Shown piece after piece: positions 1 through 10,573 of a stretch of DNA of 64,000 nucleotides (position 1 is its first letter; the number at the start of each line of letters is the position of its first letter). The notes beneath the pieces were generated by a model. It was given only the letters and a program-made list of their open reading frames with translations, did not search any database and had not been told where the DNA came from. Source of the DNA: Melampsora larici-populina 98AG31 (Eukaryota > Basidiomycota > Pucciniomycetes > Pucciniales > Melampsoraceae). The stretch is from assembly GCF_000204055.1 (NCBI RefSeq), contig NW_006768767.1, positions 1,966,498 to 2,030,497 on the forward strand, written 5' to 3'. The position numbers were made by a program, and so were the translations under genes.

Positions 1-1519
1 AAAGGTTGAAGTATATAAGTTGATTGAGAAAGAAAGAAAAAACATGGAGAGTCTTTTGATTTAGATATAAATGGTTTGGTCCTTTTAGGTTTCAAATGTT
101 ATAAGTGGTCAAATCTATTACAACACAAATCTTCATAATGTCTGATGGTTTTGTATTGACATTTTTATTCTTTTCTACCAATGATGGATCATTTAATCAG
201 ATCTCATCAAGGATTAGAACCATTTTTTGGGGGCAGAGAGTAAAACAAGTTAAATGATGAGAAATATAAAACAACATAAGAATTTGAAGATTCTACAAGT
301 TCCAAGGATACATGTATGTTGTACTCTATATTGATCACTTTGCTTGTCTTTTTGAATCATGTATGTATATGATATAGGTAGGGCAAAAAAAGTAAAAGGA
401 TGAAGAGTTCATAGAAACTTCCTTATGAACTGATCACGTTCTTGACCAAAATTTGTTATTTAAAACAATTACAGTAGTTAAAGTCTACTCTGTGCTACAC
501 CTGACTACGGGCGGCCCCGGGGCTGGCCCCGGGCCCAATTGTCAGGCATTTCTGATTTTTATTTTTTTTGGCATGGATTTGAAAAAAAACCATGTACAAG
601 GGTCAAGTAGTGGTTGGAAACTTTCCACACCCGCTATACGTGATGTAACTTTGTTACATTGTTTCCTCCTCTTTTTCTTGTCATTTCCTTAAAAATTCTT
701 CTTGCTCCTTTTGTTTACTTTATTTTTTTTCTCTACTTGTTTTTGTCTTGGCTTTTGTTAGAATGACCTTGTGAATGAGTGTGAACTTGCAAAATGAGGT
801 TCATGATTGTGTAGGAATTCTTGAAAGTGAACAATAGCCCAAATATACATCATTGGAGGTTGAGAGATTAAAAGTGAGGGCAAACCAATATGGTTTGAGA
901 ACATGGTTGGGTTATTGAAGATTAACAAAGAAATGATGTTATACACTACCATCAGAGTATTAAAAAGCTTCCCAAGGCAACTTGTGATAGATATGCAAAG
1001 CTTGCATCACACCTGGGTCAAACACTTCTCCCTACAATCTACCCTGCTGGTAAGCCCGTTGGGTCTACCACAGGACCACTGACACATAGCTGGCCCCGGT
1101 CTGTGTAAGTCCACATTGTCACGGACACTTAAGACTATAAGTACCTAGCTTAAGACCTTAAGTACTTGACTTAAGACCTTAAGTACTTGACTTAAGACCG
1201 TAAGTACTTGGCTTAAGACCGTAAGTACTTGGCTCAAGACCTTAAGTACTTGGCTTAAGACCTTATGTACCTGCCCTAAGGGGCTTAAGTGCCCAGCTTA
1301 TGCTTGGGCCCAAATGTTGACCATCTAGTGAAAAAAAAATCTATCAATGCCTCAGATGGTCCCAAGGAGATATAGATAGATTACACTTACTCTCCTGAAT
1401 GTACTTGTCTAGTTATCAACTTAAAAGGTAGTCATTGAGGTAGTCATTTTCGATCTCAAAAACAAGATTTCATTTGGCTGGTCGGAAGGTAGTACAAAGT
1501 AGACGTTAACTACTGTATA
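1..1519. other. Intergenic, no gene seen
   Basis: I find no convincing coding sequence. Short open frames at 453-692 and 758-952 have no recognisable domain. A GC-rich self-complementary patch rich in GGCCCCGGG lies at about 508-535. A short tandem repeat lies at about 1128-1280 and is listed separately. Confidence 0.6.
1128..1280. repeat. ~21-bp tandem repeat
   Basis: About seven imperfect copies of a 21-bp unit of the form CTTAAGACCTTAAGTACTTGG. Each unit contains the palindromic hexamer CTTAAG, or a near match, about twice. Copies differ by single bases (CCTTAAG versus CCGTAAG). It looks like a small minisatellite; no function is evident. Confidence 0.8.
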
Positions 1520-1617
1520 CTACACAAAGTTCTTCTGGAACTTTTCCACGAAGGTTCCAGAACAACTTTTCCACGAAGCCAGAAATCCAGAATACGTTCT
1601 GGCTTTCTGGACTTTGG
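1520..1617 (+). repeat. DIRS left inverted terminal repeat
   Basis: It begins CTACACAAAGTTCT and contains the smaller palindrome pairs TGGAACTTTTCCACG/AAGGTTCCAG and CCAGAA/TTCTGG. It is the inverted partner of 7701-7803. Such ends template circular-junction formation in the DIRS replication model. Confidence 0.85.
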
Positions 1618-2130
1618 GACATCCACCATCACAGCATGCCTGACAAGCTTCACCTCAAGTACCCCTTCAAGTAAATTTATCAACCACAAAACAATCCAAC
1701 AACTTTTCTCAAATTACTTCATTCAACCCCAAGATTCATCTGAAGAAATCCGAATCACTATTAATCAACTAATTCAACTTTTTAACAATCATCTTTGGAA
1801 GAACCCTGGAGGCACGACTTGGTTCGCAAGCCCAGGGGGACTTAGTGGAGCTGAGGGTAGCCCTGAGTGGTTCGGGTAGGCGGCCACACACTGAAGGAAT
1901 GTGAAATTTCCTACGCAGAAATTTTCACCGCCAACGAACTCACTCAACCCCTCACGCTCGATTGATCACTCATCAATCAAACTAAGTCCAATTGACTTCT
2001 TGTCAAATCTTGTCTAAATCACTAAAATCAACTCATTGATTCCATCAAGTTTTTACAATAAATCTCCAAGTTTTTTCACAAATCTCTAAACCACAAGTAA
2101 ATTCAAATTTCGGAACACGAGAGGAATACG

Positions 2131-4337
2131 ATGGACAAGTCAATGGAAGAAAGATTGGCACGGGCGGAGGAGAATCTGGCGAGAGTGACGCGGGCTATGT
2201 CAACAGCAGCGAACGCGGCCGCCACGGCATCCGGACTAGCAGGACCATCCAACGCACCAACGGGGTCCAATCAAACCGGACTGCTAGATTCGATAGAAGA
2301 GGAGCCTCTGAACCCTAAGAGGACGAAGGCAGGAGCGCAGACGACAGGAGGAGCCTCCCTAGCACTAACAACGGATCGGCCCAGAGGGAGCGCAGAAGAA
2401 GATGAGGAGAACCTCGACGGAGTTGCAATACTCGAACTAGACCTAAGATCGGAAACGGAGGACAGTACCTGGCAACCAAACGACCAGGTCAACAAGGGGA
2501 AAGAGAAACGAGAGGATTCTCCCTCCGAGGAGGAGGAGAGCATGAAAGATGATGATATGAATCTGTGTAAGTCACTCACCTAGTCCCATGTTTGAATTCT
2601 TTTTTCCCCACATACCGTCCCACACACAATTTCTTGGCTGCACTACCCCCCCTGCTTCTCGTTATTGCACACACGAGCACACAACCCTCGTTCTAGAGCG
2701 AAAGGCGGTCTACATATCGACAAACGTCCTGGTGTGTCAAGATACTAGCACGAGAGACGTGGCATCAGAAGGATGTGTGTGGCAGTACATTAAGTCCACG
2801 TGAGACCCTGTCGAGTGACATGGGCAAGCTGTACCAGCTGCTAATCGGTGTTGCTACGAGGCGGTTATAGCCAAGAGCGTGTCCAAGTTCGAGAATGCGA
2901 GTTAGCAGTTGCTTACGATGCTGTGTTGATTGTTCGACTGTAACAGCACAAGGAGACCGGATTCTTTTATTACAAGCTCAGGTGGATGACGCCTACGTGA
3001 AGGGGAACATCACACTAGGAGCATCACTTCTGGCAAAACTTACGGAGATGATTGCCAGCGAACCGGCTAGCAACTACGCCCCTAGCGTACGAGACCAGGC
3101 CCCAATTCCGGACAGGCCTCACCAACCGCATGGGAGACGAATCACTCCACACCGACTGATTCAAGAGAACCTTTCTGACTTCTCCTCGAGCACCAGACAG
3201 GAACCCAGAGAAGTCCCACGGCCGGTCGACGGGAATCGACAAACCTTGCTGTCTAGAGCCGAACCCGCCTCAGGTTGGAACTATAACGGCAACACACAGG
3301 GTCGATCTCCTTCAACCATAGCAGAGGTCGCAACGGCAAGACAATCGCCGGCAGTTGAACCAGCCGTTGGAGATGAAGCCGTCAGAGCGAAAGCTATGCT
3401 AGAATCAGGGAGAGGCCGGATGGTGTTAGCAAACGGAGATGTAATCGAGAATGGAAGATTGATGTTAAAAGACAAGACCAAACAGTTAGAGAAATCCTTA
3501 CCTTCCCTCAGCCCAGTGTTAGCACACTACCTCCGAACCTTCAAGGCATACATCCCTTTACCCGTCTTCGACAAGCTCTGGTTAATCCGTGATCAACAAG
3601 CAAGAGAAGGAACGGAACCACCTTCTGAGTCAAAGTTGAACAAAGGCGGCTCAAATTTAAGGATGTATGGTGGTGATCCGCCTATGGATGAACTCACAAT
3701 GCAGTATGAGCAGTGGCTAGACTGCTTTACCCTGTTCTCGAGATACATTCATGATGCAGGCTGGATAACGTTAGCTGAAAACCTGAAGGTCCATAAGGAA
3801 ATAGTGGTGGAGTTGAGAGACACGATGGGCTGGATGGTGGCACTCCGCTACTGTAAGCGAGTGCGAGAAGGAGTCATGAGAACGACGGTTGGAGGCGAGA
3901 TAGTGAACGTATCAGAGATCCAGCGAACGATCCTGGACGAAGTAAAATTAGTGTGTAGTAATTTCGGTGAAAGAGCTATCCGCTCAAACCCATATGCGCC
4001 GGGAGGCACGAAAGAGCACCTCGATCCGGAGTCCGGTTTACCAAAAGTGAGGCCATTCGCGGGTCAATCGAAGAAAACTGGGATGAGGGTGGAAGAGGGA
4101 TCTTCGCTGGGTAAGAAGAAGTCGTGGCTACCAAACGACCAGTGGGAAGCCAAGTTGAGGGCCGAGGGGAAGTGGATAGACAAGAAGGAACAGTCAAGCA
4201 GTAGAAGATCAGGAGACTACGACCGCGGTAGAGGTAGTGATAGAAGAGACTCGAAGCGAGGCAGAAGCCGTAGTAGAAGTCCAAATCGCTACGATAACAG
4301 GCGATCTAACGGTAGAGGTGGTCGTCCAAGACACTAG
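2131..4337 (+). CDS. DIRS gag-like protein (intron 2567-2946)
   Basis: Probable nucleocapsid or gag-like protein of the DIRS element. Two open frames, 2131-2583 and 2895-4337, are separated by a stop. A canonical donor GTAAGT at 2567 and an acceptor TAACAG ending at 2946 remove 380 bp and join them in phase, giving about 608 aa. The N-terminal part starts with a short helical, possibly coiled-coil stretch (MDKSMEERLARAEENLARV) followed by acidic, low-complexity sequence. The middle is a globular region with no motif I recognise. The C-terminus is a basic Arg/Ser/Gly-rich tail (repeated GRSRSRS and RGSDRR type sequence) suited to RNA binding. No CCHC knuckle is visible. The product presumably packages the element RNA. 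The alternative is two separate proteins. The splice model rests on consensus sites and phase only. Confidence 0.75.
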
Positions 4338-4533
4338 TGAGTATACTGTCCAAGCCCACAAGTGTGGCAGTCCTGTCTGAGGTGTGAAGCAAATTTGAAA
4401 TGAAACACACGAATTAGACGACTATGAGTTAACCTTGAGAGTTCCTTGCCGGTTCCTGACATGATGATTCTGACCCTCCTGTAGCCACTCCCCAATTCCC
4501 TCCTACCATTCCCTACCAACCCATGAGTCGCTC

Positions 4534-6234
4534 TTGCCCCAGAGACCCAAGGAACAGCGAGTAAAAAGTCTCGAGATAAAAATAAATCGAAAGAGATGGC
4601 CTACAGGAGTAACATGCGAGATGCGACTTGACTTGTGGAGGAGAGAGTTGAAACACGCAGATTTGCTAGAGACGCACGCGTTCGTCCTGGAAGGCTTCAA
4701 ACATGGCTTCGACCAGGGAATACCCGAAGAGCCGATCCATGGTAGACGGTATTTCTGCCCAAAGAACCACGAGTCAGTAAAGGAGGCAGAGACAGAAGTC
4801 AGAGAGAACTTAGCACGAGAACTGGAAAGCGGGAGGATGTTTGGCCCCTTCTCAAAGGAAGAGGTGTTCCGAAAGCTCGGGTTCTTTCGAACTAATCCAT
4901 TGGGAGCGGTAGTCAATGGAGATGGTTCCGTGAGGCCTATTAACGACCTTTCATTTCCGAGACGAGACACTTACATCAACTCGGTAAACGCCTTAGTGGA
5001 CAAAGACGACTTCAAAACGTCGTGGGACGACTTTGCGAGGGTGGCGAGATTCATGATAAACAGTAAAGGAACGCTGTTGCTAGGCATTTTCGACTGGGCG
5101 AAAGCCTACCGTCAAATCCCCACAAAACAGTCCCAATGGCCATACCTAATGGTCCTCGACCTCGACGGGAATGTCCTACTGGACACGAGGGTGACGTTTG
5201 GGGGGGTAGCCGGGTGCGGCACTTTCGGGCAAGCAGCCGACGCATGGAAGTTGATAATGCTGTCCAAATTCGGTTTCGATGCCGGCTTCAGGTGGGTAGA
5301 TGACACCCTTTTCATCAAGAGCGACGACGGCTCAAACTCAGCCACGATGAAAGACGTTGCCGACGCGAGTGAACAGATGGGGGTGGTCACAAATGAGAAA
5401 AAGTGGAGTGAATTCAAACACGAGCAAAGGTATTTAGGCCTGATTTGGGACGGTAAAGAGAAGACAGTTAGAATCCCCAAAGAAAAGTTGAAGACCAGGC
5501 TAGACCAAATTGAGGAGTTCGTGAAAGAGGGAAAGGCAACTTACAAGGAGACTGAGAAGATGGTCGGCCGGCTCATGCATGCGTCGCTGGTCTATCCTCA
5601 ACTCCAATGCCACTGCATGGCCCTCTATCGGTGGATGTCTGAGTGGGTTCACCGGTTTGCAACACGTGAGATACCAGAGGAGGTTTTCGAAGACATGGCG
5701 ATTTGGCGACGAGTCCTGAGGACGGCAGACCCTAGACGAATGATACCATGGCCGGAGGTGGCAAACATTGGTTGGGTGGGTGACGCATCGACAAGCTACG
5801 GGATAGGCATAATTGTAGGTAAGCATTGGGCAAGATTTAGGCTGAGAGACGGGTGGGACCGCGACTCACTAGAGAAAGACGGCTCAGTGCGAGACATTGC
5901 GTGGGCCGAGACGGTGGCGGTCCGCCTCGGCTTGTTAATGGTCACTTCGTTAATGTCGGTCGAAGGTAGAGAGATCTTGTGCCTGACTGACAACACAGTC
6001 ACGGAAGGAGCTATTAGAAATGGCAAATCGAAGAATAGGTGGGTCAACAGGGAGTGGATGAAAATCCAGGACGAGATGATCCGCAGAAATTGTTGTATAA
6101 GACAAAAGCGAGTGAGATCGGAAGACAATGCGGCGGATTTGTTGTCGAGAGGGTTTGTTTCATCGAAACACGAATCAAAAGTTGTATTAGTTAGAGTTCC
6201 GTCCGATCTGATTCCATTCGTAATTCAAGAATGA
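4534..6234 (+). CDS. DIRS reverse transcriptase-RNase H
   Basis: A 566-aa polyprotein giving the element its DNA synthesis. RT motif A is IFDWAKAYRQIP, with the catalytic aspartate at about residue 187. The motif C box is FRWVDDTLF, with D256 and D257. Motif B-like residues lie in VTFGGVAGCGTFGQAAD. The RNase H domain follows, with candidate acidic residues D417 (WVGDAST), D486 (LTDNT) and D535 in the terminal block DNAADLLSRG. A Trp before VDD, and an RNase H ending in N-x-A-D-x-x-S-R-G, are usual for DIRS and Ngaro elements. No protease or integrase is present. The frame is uninterrupted. It begins 196 bp after the gag stop and ends 163 bp before the recombinase. A sub-genomic or read-through expression mechanism is not visible. 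Confidence 0.93.
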   Translation: MPQRPKEQRVKSLEIKINRKRWPTGVTCEMRLDLWRRELKHADLLETHAFVLEGFKHGFDQGIPEEPIHGRRYFCPKNHESVKEAETEVRENLARELESGRMFGPFSKEEVFRKLGFFRTNPLGAVVNGDGSVRPINDLSFPRRDTYINSVNALVDKDDFKTSWDDFARVARFMINSKGTLLLGIFDWAKAYRQIPTKQSQWPYLMVLDLDGNVLLDTRVTFGGVAGCGTFGQAADAWKLIMLSKFGFDAGFRWVDDTLFIKSDDGSNSATMKDVADASEQMGVVTNEKKWSEFKHEQRYLGLIWDGKEKTVRIPKEKLKTRLDQIEEFVKEGKATYKETEKMVGRLMHASLVYPQLQCHCMALYRWMSEWVHRFATREIPEEVFEDMAIWRRVLRTADPRRMIPWPEVANIGWVGDASTSYGIGIIVGKHWARFRLRDGWDRDSLEKDGSVRDIAWAETVAVRLGLLMVTSLMSVEGREILCLTDNTVTEGAIRNGKSKNRWVNREWMKIQDEMIRRNCCIRQKRVRSEDNAADLLSRGFVSSKHESKVVLVRVPSDLIPFVIQE

Positions 6235-6397
6235 GTCAAATGCATAACCTGAGAACCAGTCCTCCCATATCACTGAGAACCATCCCTTCCATACCACCGA
6301 GAACCATTCCCACTCATATTGATCCACACATCGCAAACCACAATAAAACTTCAATAATTCGTTCACCACTCTGTCTAACACAAACACTGTCAGTAAG

Positions 6398-7483
6398 ATG
6401 CCGCTTAAGGAACAAAGGAATAGACTTGCGGTGAAAACACAGCTCCCGAAACATTTCGAGACAGCAAAAGAGAAGGCGACAGGCGCAGGAAAACACGCCA
6501 CATCAAGCGGTTGGGCAACAGGAACCCTGGGAGGATACTCAAGCGGCATGTCGAAGTTCATCGAGTTCAAAGAAAAGACAAGTGGCGTATTTGTGGAGGA
6601 TCAGCCTATAACCAACGAAGACATATATGAATTCATAGCTTGGGCGGGCGAATCAAAAGTAGAGAAAGTTGACGGACCTAAGAAAGTGATCGCAGCGGTG
6701 ACAATTAAAAAGTACTTGGACGGAATAAGAGCGTGGCACATAGTGCGGCACACCTCAAGACCGACTGCTGATAAAGAGGTGATATCCTTGCTGCTGAATG
6801 CAACCAAGAGAAACGAGGAAGAAAAAGACTTAGTGACGCAGAAGAAACCAGTACTGATTCATCAGCTATTCAAACTATTCAAGGAGACATACGGAAAGTC
6901 AAACGAAGAAATACTGGTAGGCTCAGTGGCATTGGTCGCTTTCTGGGGGATGACAAGGTTAGGAGAGCTGTTGCGTACGAGAAAACAGGACGGTGCTATC
7001 TTACGAAATCAAGTGGAATTCGGTGAAAAGAAAGGAGTCAGATTCGTCAAGCTACACTTACGGAAAGCAAAGACAGCCAAAGCAGGGGAAGTTCAAACCA
7101 TCCATTTACAGCAACAGTTCAACGTGCTGGACCCCGTGGCGGCAATCGAGCGGATACTGTTGAACAACGCAGCGGCGGATAAAGACGAATTCCTGTTCTC
7201 GTTTTCCGGTCCAGGTGGAGTTACCCCGTTGAGCAAAAGCAGATTCGTAAAGGTAGCAGAAACGGTGTGGGGGAAATCAGGCGTCAGCACTTGGTCAGGG
7301 CATTCGTTCAGGGTAGGGGGGGCGTCCCTACGGTATAACTTAGGAACACCAGTCGCAGTGATAGCGAGGCAAGGGCGATGGAAGTCATTGACGTATTTGA
7401 GATACTTTAAAGCATATACGGAGGAAGAACTAGAAAGTGCAATAAAGATGTTAGAGGCTTTGGATGAAAGAACCACAGCTTGA
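6398..7483 (+). CDS. DIRS tyrosine recombinase
   Basis: A 361-aa tyrosine recombinase thought to insert the circular DNA intermediate of the DIRS element. The catalytic set is complete: the box I arginine in MTRLGELL (about R187), H302-x-x-R305 in GHSFRVGGAS, W328 in RQGRWKSL, and the nucleophile most likely Y336 (Y333 is the alternative) in LTYLRYF. An N-terminal SAM-like, core-binding region occupies roughly residues 30-140. The frame is intact and the length is typical of DIRS and Ngaro recombinases. It is the last gene of the element, ending about 220 bp before the right inverted repeat. Confidence 0.93.
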   Translation: MPLKEQRNRLAVKTQLPKHFETAKEKATGAGKHATSSGWATGTLGGYSSGMSKFIEFKEKTSGVFVEDQPITNEDIYEFIAWAGESKVEKVDGPKKVIAAVTIKKYLDGIRAWHIVRHTSRPTADKEVISLLLNATKRNEEEKDLVTQKKPVLIHQLFKLFKETYGKSNEEILVGSVALVAFWGMTRLGELLRTRKQDGAILRNQVEFGEKKGVRFVKLHLRKAKTAKAGEVQTIHLQQQFNVLDPVAAIERILLNNAAADKDEFLFSFSGPGGVTPLSKSRFVKVAETVWGKSGVSTWSGHSFRVGGASLRYNLGTPVAVIARQGRWKSLTYLRYFKAYTEEELESAIKMLEALDERTTA

Positions 7484-7700
7484 AGGCGTGGTAGCTGTAA
7501 AGACACGATCGACACTGGATGTACAAATACAGTGAAACCTTATTGAAATAAGTACAACAGTGATACAGCGAAGTCAGCCGTGAAACTCTAATTATTCAGT
7601 TCAAGGCGGTGGGAAAGGCGTGCTCTGCGTTGGGGGTGAGCCCTAGGAGGCCAGGCGCCGATTATGCCTTTTATATATTTAGTAGCTGTAGTTTTTTTTT

Positions 7701-7803
7701 CACAAGTCCACGAAGCCAGAACACAGCCAAAATTTTCTTTTCTGGCTTCGTGGAAAATCATTCTGGAACCTTTGTGGAAAAGTTCCAGGAGAACTTTGTG
7801 TAG
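7701..7803 (-). repeat. DIRS right inverted terminal repeat
   Basis: Reverse complement of the left end, with one indel and a few substitutions in the outer 65 bp. It ends AGAACTTTGTGTAG at 7803. Confidence 0.85.
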
Positions 7804-8037
7804 GACAAATGTAGAATCAGATTTGAGATTGTACCTTTTTTTTGTATGATTTTATGGGCCACAAAGTTTTTATTTAAGAATCTCATCAAGTCAATCAAAT
7901 TTTAACTTCCCCAAATGGGAAGGGGAAAATGATTAGAAGTATAATTTGTCATAAAAGGGTCTATCATTGCATACCTGAGCCATAATTCTCGCACTACATA
8001 TGTGCAGTAGGATAAGTGAATATGTGTTTATCATGTA

Positions 8038-8262
8038 CAGCTGTTTCAACAAAGATTGTTTTTTTTTGAAAATCTTGCCAATGTGCAAAACTGTGCAAAA
8101 CCCGGGTTTTGTCCTGTTTTGTCCCTCACCCAATTTTGTCTCTCCGCTAATTGGAAGAATACAGAAAAGAATAAACCTGTAAATCAAGTTTTGTCTGTGG
8201 TTTTACCCGCTGCAGAGACAACTTTCTCCAAAAAAAGTTGTCAACCTTTCTTGAAACGGCTG
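8038..8262. mobile_element. 225-bp TA-flanked MITE (Tc1/mariner-like), copy 1
   Basis: Starts CAGCTGTTTCAACAAAG and ends in its approximate inverse, CTTTCTTGAAACGGCTG. It is flanked by TA on both sides (8036-8037 and 8263-8264). The TA duplication and the CAGCTG-type terminus match the Tc1/mariner element at 30936-36636, whose ends are CAGCTGTTTTCAAAA. It has no coding capacity. Confidence 0.7.
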
Positions 8263-8264
8263 TA

Positions 8265-10344
8265 CATACAGGTCTGCTAGGACCCTGGAATGCCCCTACA
8301 AAGTGTAGTCACAAAAATAAGTTCTTTTGGAGCTCTATCGGGGCTTTCCAGCATGGGTTTACACATGCCTCATTTGGTTTTTAGCCCGCTCAATGTCCTC
8401 CTCTCATCTGTTTGACCATTGCCAAACACCAGTTTTGAAGACACTTTGGCTACTTGAAACTAGCTCATCAATGCTGAGGAACAGCTAGTGGCTCGCCAAA
8501 GCACCCCTTGAGTGTTTTCCTAATTGATTCTTGCTTTGAATCAAGACGTCTTGAGATTGTAGATGTTATTTGATAGTTAACTGGAATTATGGGTTATGAT
8601 AGGAAATCCGGGCCCCAATCACAGGGGCAAAAATTGATGCTCACAACTATGTGAGCGTTGAAATTTTCCTGTTTTGTTCCCATTTGTTTCCAATTTGTTT
8701 CCCATTTGTTTCCCATTTGTTTCCCTTTTCTTTCTGTTTGTCAGCTGATTACGTGATCATCAGGAACTGAGCAGACAAACTAAGCCTTCCTCAGCATTTA
8801 TTCCTGAGCAAAGAAGTCTGAGGAAGGGCTGATCCATCTGCTCAGCTGATCCTGAGCGGCATTCCCTGGTTCAGTAAGCTCCAAGGGATGCCACCAATGT
8901 ATAGCTTAGGGCAAGGCCGCCACAGATACGGTACCGGTATCGTATCGGCGATACCAGTACCGTAGCCGGCTGCACGATACCACATATTTGACTTTTGGGT
9001 ATTGTATACGGCTCCGGATACGATACCCAGAACCGTATTGTCTCTAACGATACCATTCCAAGGTATGTGGGGTACCGTATCGCACAAAACAGAGCGATAC
9101 GGTACGATACCGTATCATCAAATTTGCTGACAATACGGTACGGCATCGTATTGAAGCCAAAATCCGGTGAATTAAAAGCCCAAATCGGCTTTGAATGATC
9201 CAAAGCAGGGAGATTTGGATTGGAAAGGGGATAGATGACTTACCAATCAGTCCGGATACTGCAACAACGGGGTATCCGGTATCGTATCGGAGGCCGAGTA
9301 CGATACTAAATACCGTACTCTGATCGGCAATACCGCCAGAAATCATCTTGGGTATCGTAGCCGTAGCCCGGCTACGATACTCAGGGTACAATACCCAAGT
9401 GACCGGATACGGTGCCACACGATACCGATACTAGTATCGTATCTGTGGCGGCCTTGCTTAGGGGCTGAGCTGAACTGAGTATTCCCTTAGCTAAGTCTCT
9501 GAAGTATCCCCCAGATGGATCACAGAGCGCCAAGCTTGCCTCAAGCTTGATGGCTCCGGAATGAAGCCTGAGGCCCGTCTGCTTGTTCAACTGAGCTGCT
9601 CAGTTATTCCTCAGGGGCATCCCTGAGATCAGGAGGATCCGGAGGATTTCACTGCTCATTGGATGAGGGCCTGCTCAGCTAGTCCTCAGGGGCATTCCTG
9701 GCCGGATCAGAAGGATCCAAAGGATGTCACTGAGTATTGGCTGAGGGGCTGCTCAGTTGATCTCAGCCCCTCAGTGTGAAAAACTTTATCCGGGGATATC
9801 ACTGAGGATTAGCTGAGCAATAAGCAGATGGGATGACGCTTTTATCAGGCTTCATTCCTTAGCAAGGAAGTCTGAGAAATGTCCGGCCCATCAGTGATCC
9901 AGTCAGGGGATGCTACTGAGTATTTGCTGAGCAGCTCAAATGGGACGCCCCTGGGCAGGCTTCTTCACTGAAAAATGAAGCCTCAGGAAGGTATAGTTCA
10001 TGTGCTCATCTTCATTTTGAACAAATTGCTGAGTATTCAGTGCCTCATGAGCTGATCCTGAGTACTCATCGGGAATCAGTTATTGCTCATCCAAGATGGA
10101 AATGAGCCTTCTCAATAAATGTCAAGTAAAATATGACAACCACAGGATGATCACCTGAACACAAACAAGATTGTGAATTGAATCAATCTGAAAGAAAATG
10201 AATCTTTTTTGGAGAATTCCAAAAAGTCTACAACGCTCACATGTATGTGAGTATCTATTTTGGCCCCTGTGAATATAGCTCAAGAAGAACTTTTTCTTGT
10301 GAGTACCCTTTGTAGGGGCATTCCGGGTTCCTGGTCTGCTCAGT
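8265..10344. mobile_element. Non-autonomous inverted-repeat element
   Basis: The two ends are imperfect inverted repeats. 8265-8340 plus 8611-8660 match the reverse complement of about 10212-10344, sharing blocks such as GGAATGCCCCTACAAAG and TGTGAGCGTTG. The left arm is broken by about 270 bp of unrelated sequence (8341-8610). Between the arms the DNA is dense in degenerate CTCAG/CTGAG palindromic motifs with TTCCTCAGGGGCAT-like repeats (about 8740-8900 and 9460-10100). A separate MITE (8912-9456) is nested inside. No coding sequence was found. Confidence 0.55.
8912..9456. mobile_element. 545-bp MITE with dense GATAC/GTATC array
   Basis: TIRs begin CAAGGCCGCCACAGATACG at both ends. The exact 7-bp duplication CTTAGGG flanks it at 8905-8911 and 9457-9463. 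The interior contains about two dozen GATAC/GTATC pentamers, often as palindromes such as CGATACGGTACGATACCG. The array probably represents transposase-binding sites of a hAT-like element. No protein is encoded; the overlapping open frames are by-products of the repeat. Confidence 0.8.
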
Positions 10345-10346
10345 TA

Positions 10347-10571
10347 CAGCCGTTCCAACAATTAAGGGCAGAAATCTTCATTGGTGTGTTGCATCCAAAT
10401 TTAATCTAAAAGTCAAAAACTAGTTAAAGCCGGCTCAAAGTGACAGGTCTCCCAGGCCTCCTTGTTCATTTGCTTGCAAAACTGGGTTTAATCCAGTTTT
10501 GACCTCTCTTGATTTAACCTTGAGAGCAACACACAATCAAAGAATTCTGCCGTTAATTGTTGGAACAGCTG
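10347..10571. mobile_element. 225-bp TA-flanked MITE (Tc1/mariner-like), copy 2
   Basis: TIRs of about 45 bp start CAGCCGTTCCAACAATTAAG on the left and CAGCTGTTCCAACAATTAAC on the right (reverse complement). The flanks are TA at 10345-10346 and 10572-10573. Its length is identical to the MITE at 8038-8262, but internal sequence similarity is weak. It abuts the right arm of the inverted-repeat element. Confidence 0.78.
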
Positions 10572-10573
10572 TA

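Larger units (their letters stand above)
1520..7803 (+). mobile_element. DIRS-type tyrosine-recombinase retrotransposon
   Basis: A 6.3-kb element with three plus-strand genes in the order gag-like, RT-RNase H, tyrosine recombinase. It is bounded by inverted rather than direct terminal repeats. The outer ~65 bp of the left end (from 1520) matches the reverse complement of the right end (to 7803) with about five differences, and weaker complementarity extends to about 1617 and 7701. Inverted termini plus a tyrosine recombinase in place of an integrase define the DIRS order. As expected for this mechanism, no target-site duplication is evident. All three frames are open once one gag intron is removed, so the copy may be recent or active. 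I did not find a methyltransferase domain, which some DIRS lineages carry, and did not identify the internal complementary region. Confidence 0.9.

Noticed and set aside
1128..1280. CRISPR-like array
   Set aside because: Units are contiguous without spacers and the sequence is eukaryotic; it is an ordinary minisatellite.
1520..7803. LTR retrotransposon (Gypsy or Copia)
   Set aside because: Termini are inverted rather than direct repeats, there is no integrase or protease, and a tyrosine recombinase follows RNase H.
8842..9418. Several overlapping open frames on both strands (60-124 aa)
   Set aside because: They run through the GATAC/GTATC palindrome array of a MITE. The reading frames are a by-product of the repeat and encode only shuffled Tyr/Arg/Ile/Pro words.
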